From Arcobacter sp. CECT 8983 (lineage in GTDB: Bacteria > Campylobacterota > Campylobacteria > Campylobacterales > Arcobacteraceae), in contig NZ_PDKF01000008.1 of assembly GCF_004118855.1 (NCBI RefSeq), positions 533,617 to 597,616 on the forward strand: a stretch of DNA of 64,000 bases, in the 5' to 3' direction. This document shows, piece by piece, positions 63,225 through 64,000 of this stretch. Both the position numbers and the translations under genes were made by a program. Below the pieces are notes generated by a model that was not told the DNA's origin, did not search any database, and saw only the letters and a program-made list of their open reading frames with translations. Each line of letters opens with the position of its first letter. Positions within the stretch are counted from its first letter, which is position 1.

Positions 63225-64000
63225 ATGTCAAAAAAATATATTGATGTTATGGATACTACATTTAGAGATGGATTTCAGTCTGTCTTTGGAGGTAGAGTTT
63301 TAATGGAAGATTTTTTTCCAGCTGTAGAAGCTGCGAAAGAAGCAGGTATAAATCACTTCGAATTCGGAGGAGGAGCAAGATTTCAGTCTTTATTCTTCTA
63401 CCTACAAGAAAACGCATTCGATATGATGGATAAGTTTAGAGAAATTGTAGGACCAGAAGCAAATCTACAAACACTAGCACGTGGTATAAATACAGTAATG
63501 CTAGATACAGGTTCAAGAGAACTAGTAGAAATGCACGCAAAAATGTTCGCAAAACATGGTGTAACAACAATTAGAAACTTTGATGCACTAAATGATGTAC
63601 AAAACTTAGAATATAGTGCAGAATGTATAAAAAAATATGGACTAAACCATGAAGTAGTAGTAACACTAATGGACTTACCTCCAGGATGCGAAGGTGCTCA
63701 TGATGTTCCTTTCTATGAAAAAACATTAAGAAATATTCTAGATAGTGGATTGCCTTTTGATTCAATCTGCTTTAAAGATGCAAGTGGAACATCTTCCCCT
63801 CAAAAAGTATTTGATACTATTAAAATGGCAAGAAACTTAGTTGGCGAAGATACTCATATAAGATTACATACTCATGAAACAGCAGGTGTATCTGTTGCTT
63901 GTTACTTAGCAGCATTAGATGCAGGTGCAGATGGTATTGACTTAGCAGCCTCTCCCGTAAGTGGTGGAACTAGCCAACCAGATATTCTAACTATGATGCA
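63225..64000 (+). CDS. oadA: oxaloacetate decarboxylase / pyruvate carboxylase subunit B (partial)
   Basis: About 258 codons visible; the gene runs off the right edge. The carboxyltransferase TIM barrel starts at once (MDTTFRDGFQSVFGG, FEFGGGARF), with CFKDASGTSSPQK (carboxylated Lys) and RLHTHETAGVS (metal-binding His pair). The biotin-carrier domain and any beta subunit are beyond the window. Together with oadG it suggests a sodium-pumping decarboxylase, but a PycB of pyruvate carboxylase cannot be excluded. Confidence 0.85.
   Translation, partial: MSKKYIDVMDTTFRDGFQSVFGGRVLMEDFFPAVEAAKEAGINHFEFGGGARFQSLFFYLQENAFDMMDKFREIVGPEANLQTLARGINTVMLDTGSRELVEMHAKMFAKHGVTTIRNFDALNDVQNLEYSAECIKKYGLNHEVVVTLMDLPPGCEGAHDVPFYEKTLRNILDSGLPFDSICFKDASGTSSPQKVFDTIKMARNLVGEDTHIRLHTHETAGVSVACYLAALDAGADGIDLAASPVSGGTSQPDILTMM

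Overview
The window is AT-rich, densely coding DNA from a Campylobacterota (epsilonproteobacterial) chromosome, most likely the Arcobacter group. This is inferred from lineage-typical genes (HobA, the futalosine-pathway enzyme MqnC, a single XerH recombinase, CheA/R/D/B) and from gene orders that, from memory, resemble Campylobacter jejuni (gltX-yggT-slt-lipoprotein-mobB-fbp-small ORF-metG-mur-like). I see no rRNA, tRNA, insertion sequence, prophage or CRISPR array. Almost everything is core genome, so the interest lies in altered core genes and small intergenic elements.

Layout. 0-9.2 kb: a universal stress protein, a ribbon-helix-helix/unknown gene pair, PutA, then a minus-strand triad (ATP-grasp ligase, 7TM transglutaminase-like protein, retropepsin-like lipoprotein). 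9.2-11.1 kb: a TtcA-like tRNA thiolase with an altered CxxC, a TudS-like (DUF523) desulfidase and a PagL-like lipid A deacylase. 11.1-17 kb: a miniature flagellar axial protein with a SprA-type HExxH protein, a SulP transporter, a diguanylate cyclase, PssA, Ppx/GppA and a flagellin-like protein. 17-26.2 kb: ilvB-ilvH-lpxD-ftsK, hpf, der and a second SulP transporter. 26.2-33 kb: a probable 6S RNA (purD motif), purD, an RDD protein, lptD, a phosphoribosyltransferase-like protein and pnp. 33-38.3 kb: a chemotaxis operon cheY-cheA-cheR-cheD-cheB. 38.3-39.5 kb: a 28-bp dif-like site directly before xerH. 39.5-44.3 kb, minus strand: hemW, prmC, an M3 peptidase and two unknown genes. 44.3-52.6 kb: rppH, lysC, hobA, holB, folP, tyrA, bamA, mqnC. 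52.6-62 kb: an M16-like protein, a GltX-like protein, YggT, a lytic-transglycosylase-like protein, a lipoprotein, mobB, fbp, a small Cys-rich protein, metG and a Mur-ligase-like protein. 62-64 kb: an S24 repressor diverging from a 31-codon ORF, two palindromic operator candidates, then oadG and the start of oadA.

How they work together. Envelope biogenesis is scattered through the window (BamA, LptD, LpxD, PssA, PagL). Chromosome end-processing is represented by FtsK, XerH and the dif-like site, and replication initiation by HobA and HolB.

Most notable observations: (1) between 52.6 and 62 kb four intact ORFs of enzyme families (M16, GluRS, Slt, Mur ligase) have lost their catalytic signatures; (2) ftsK appears to start upstream at an AUU codon, restoring its first membrane helix; (3) two related palindromes flank a 31-codon ORF beside an S24 repressor; (4) a probable 6S RNA and a dif site; (5) CheA carries four repeats of a GFF-acidic motif in its linker; (6) a TtcA-like protein lacking one cluster cysteine sits beside a desulfidase.
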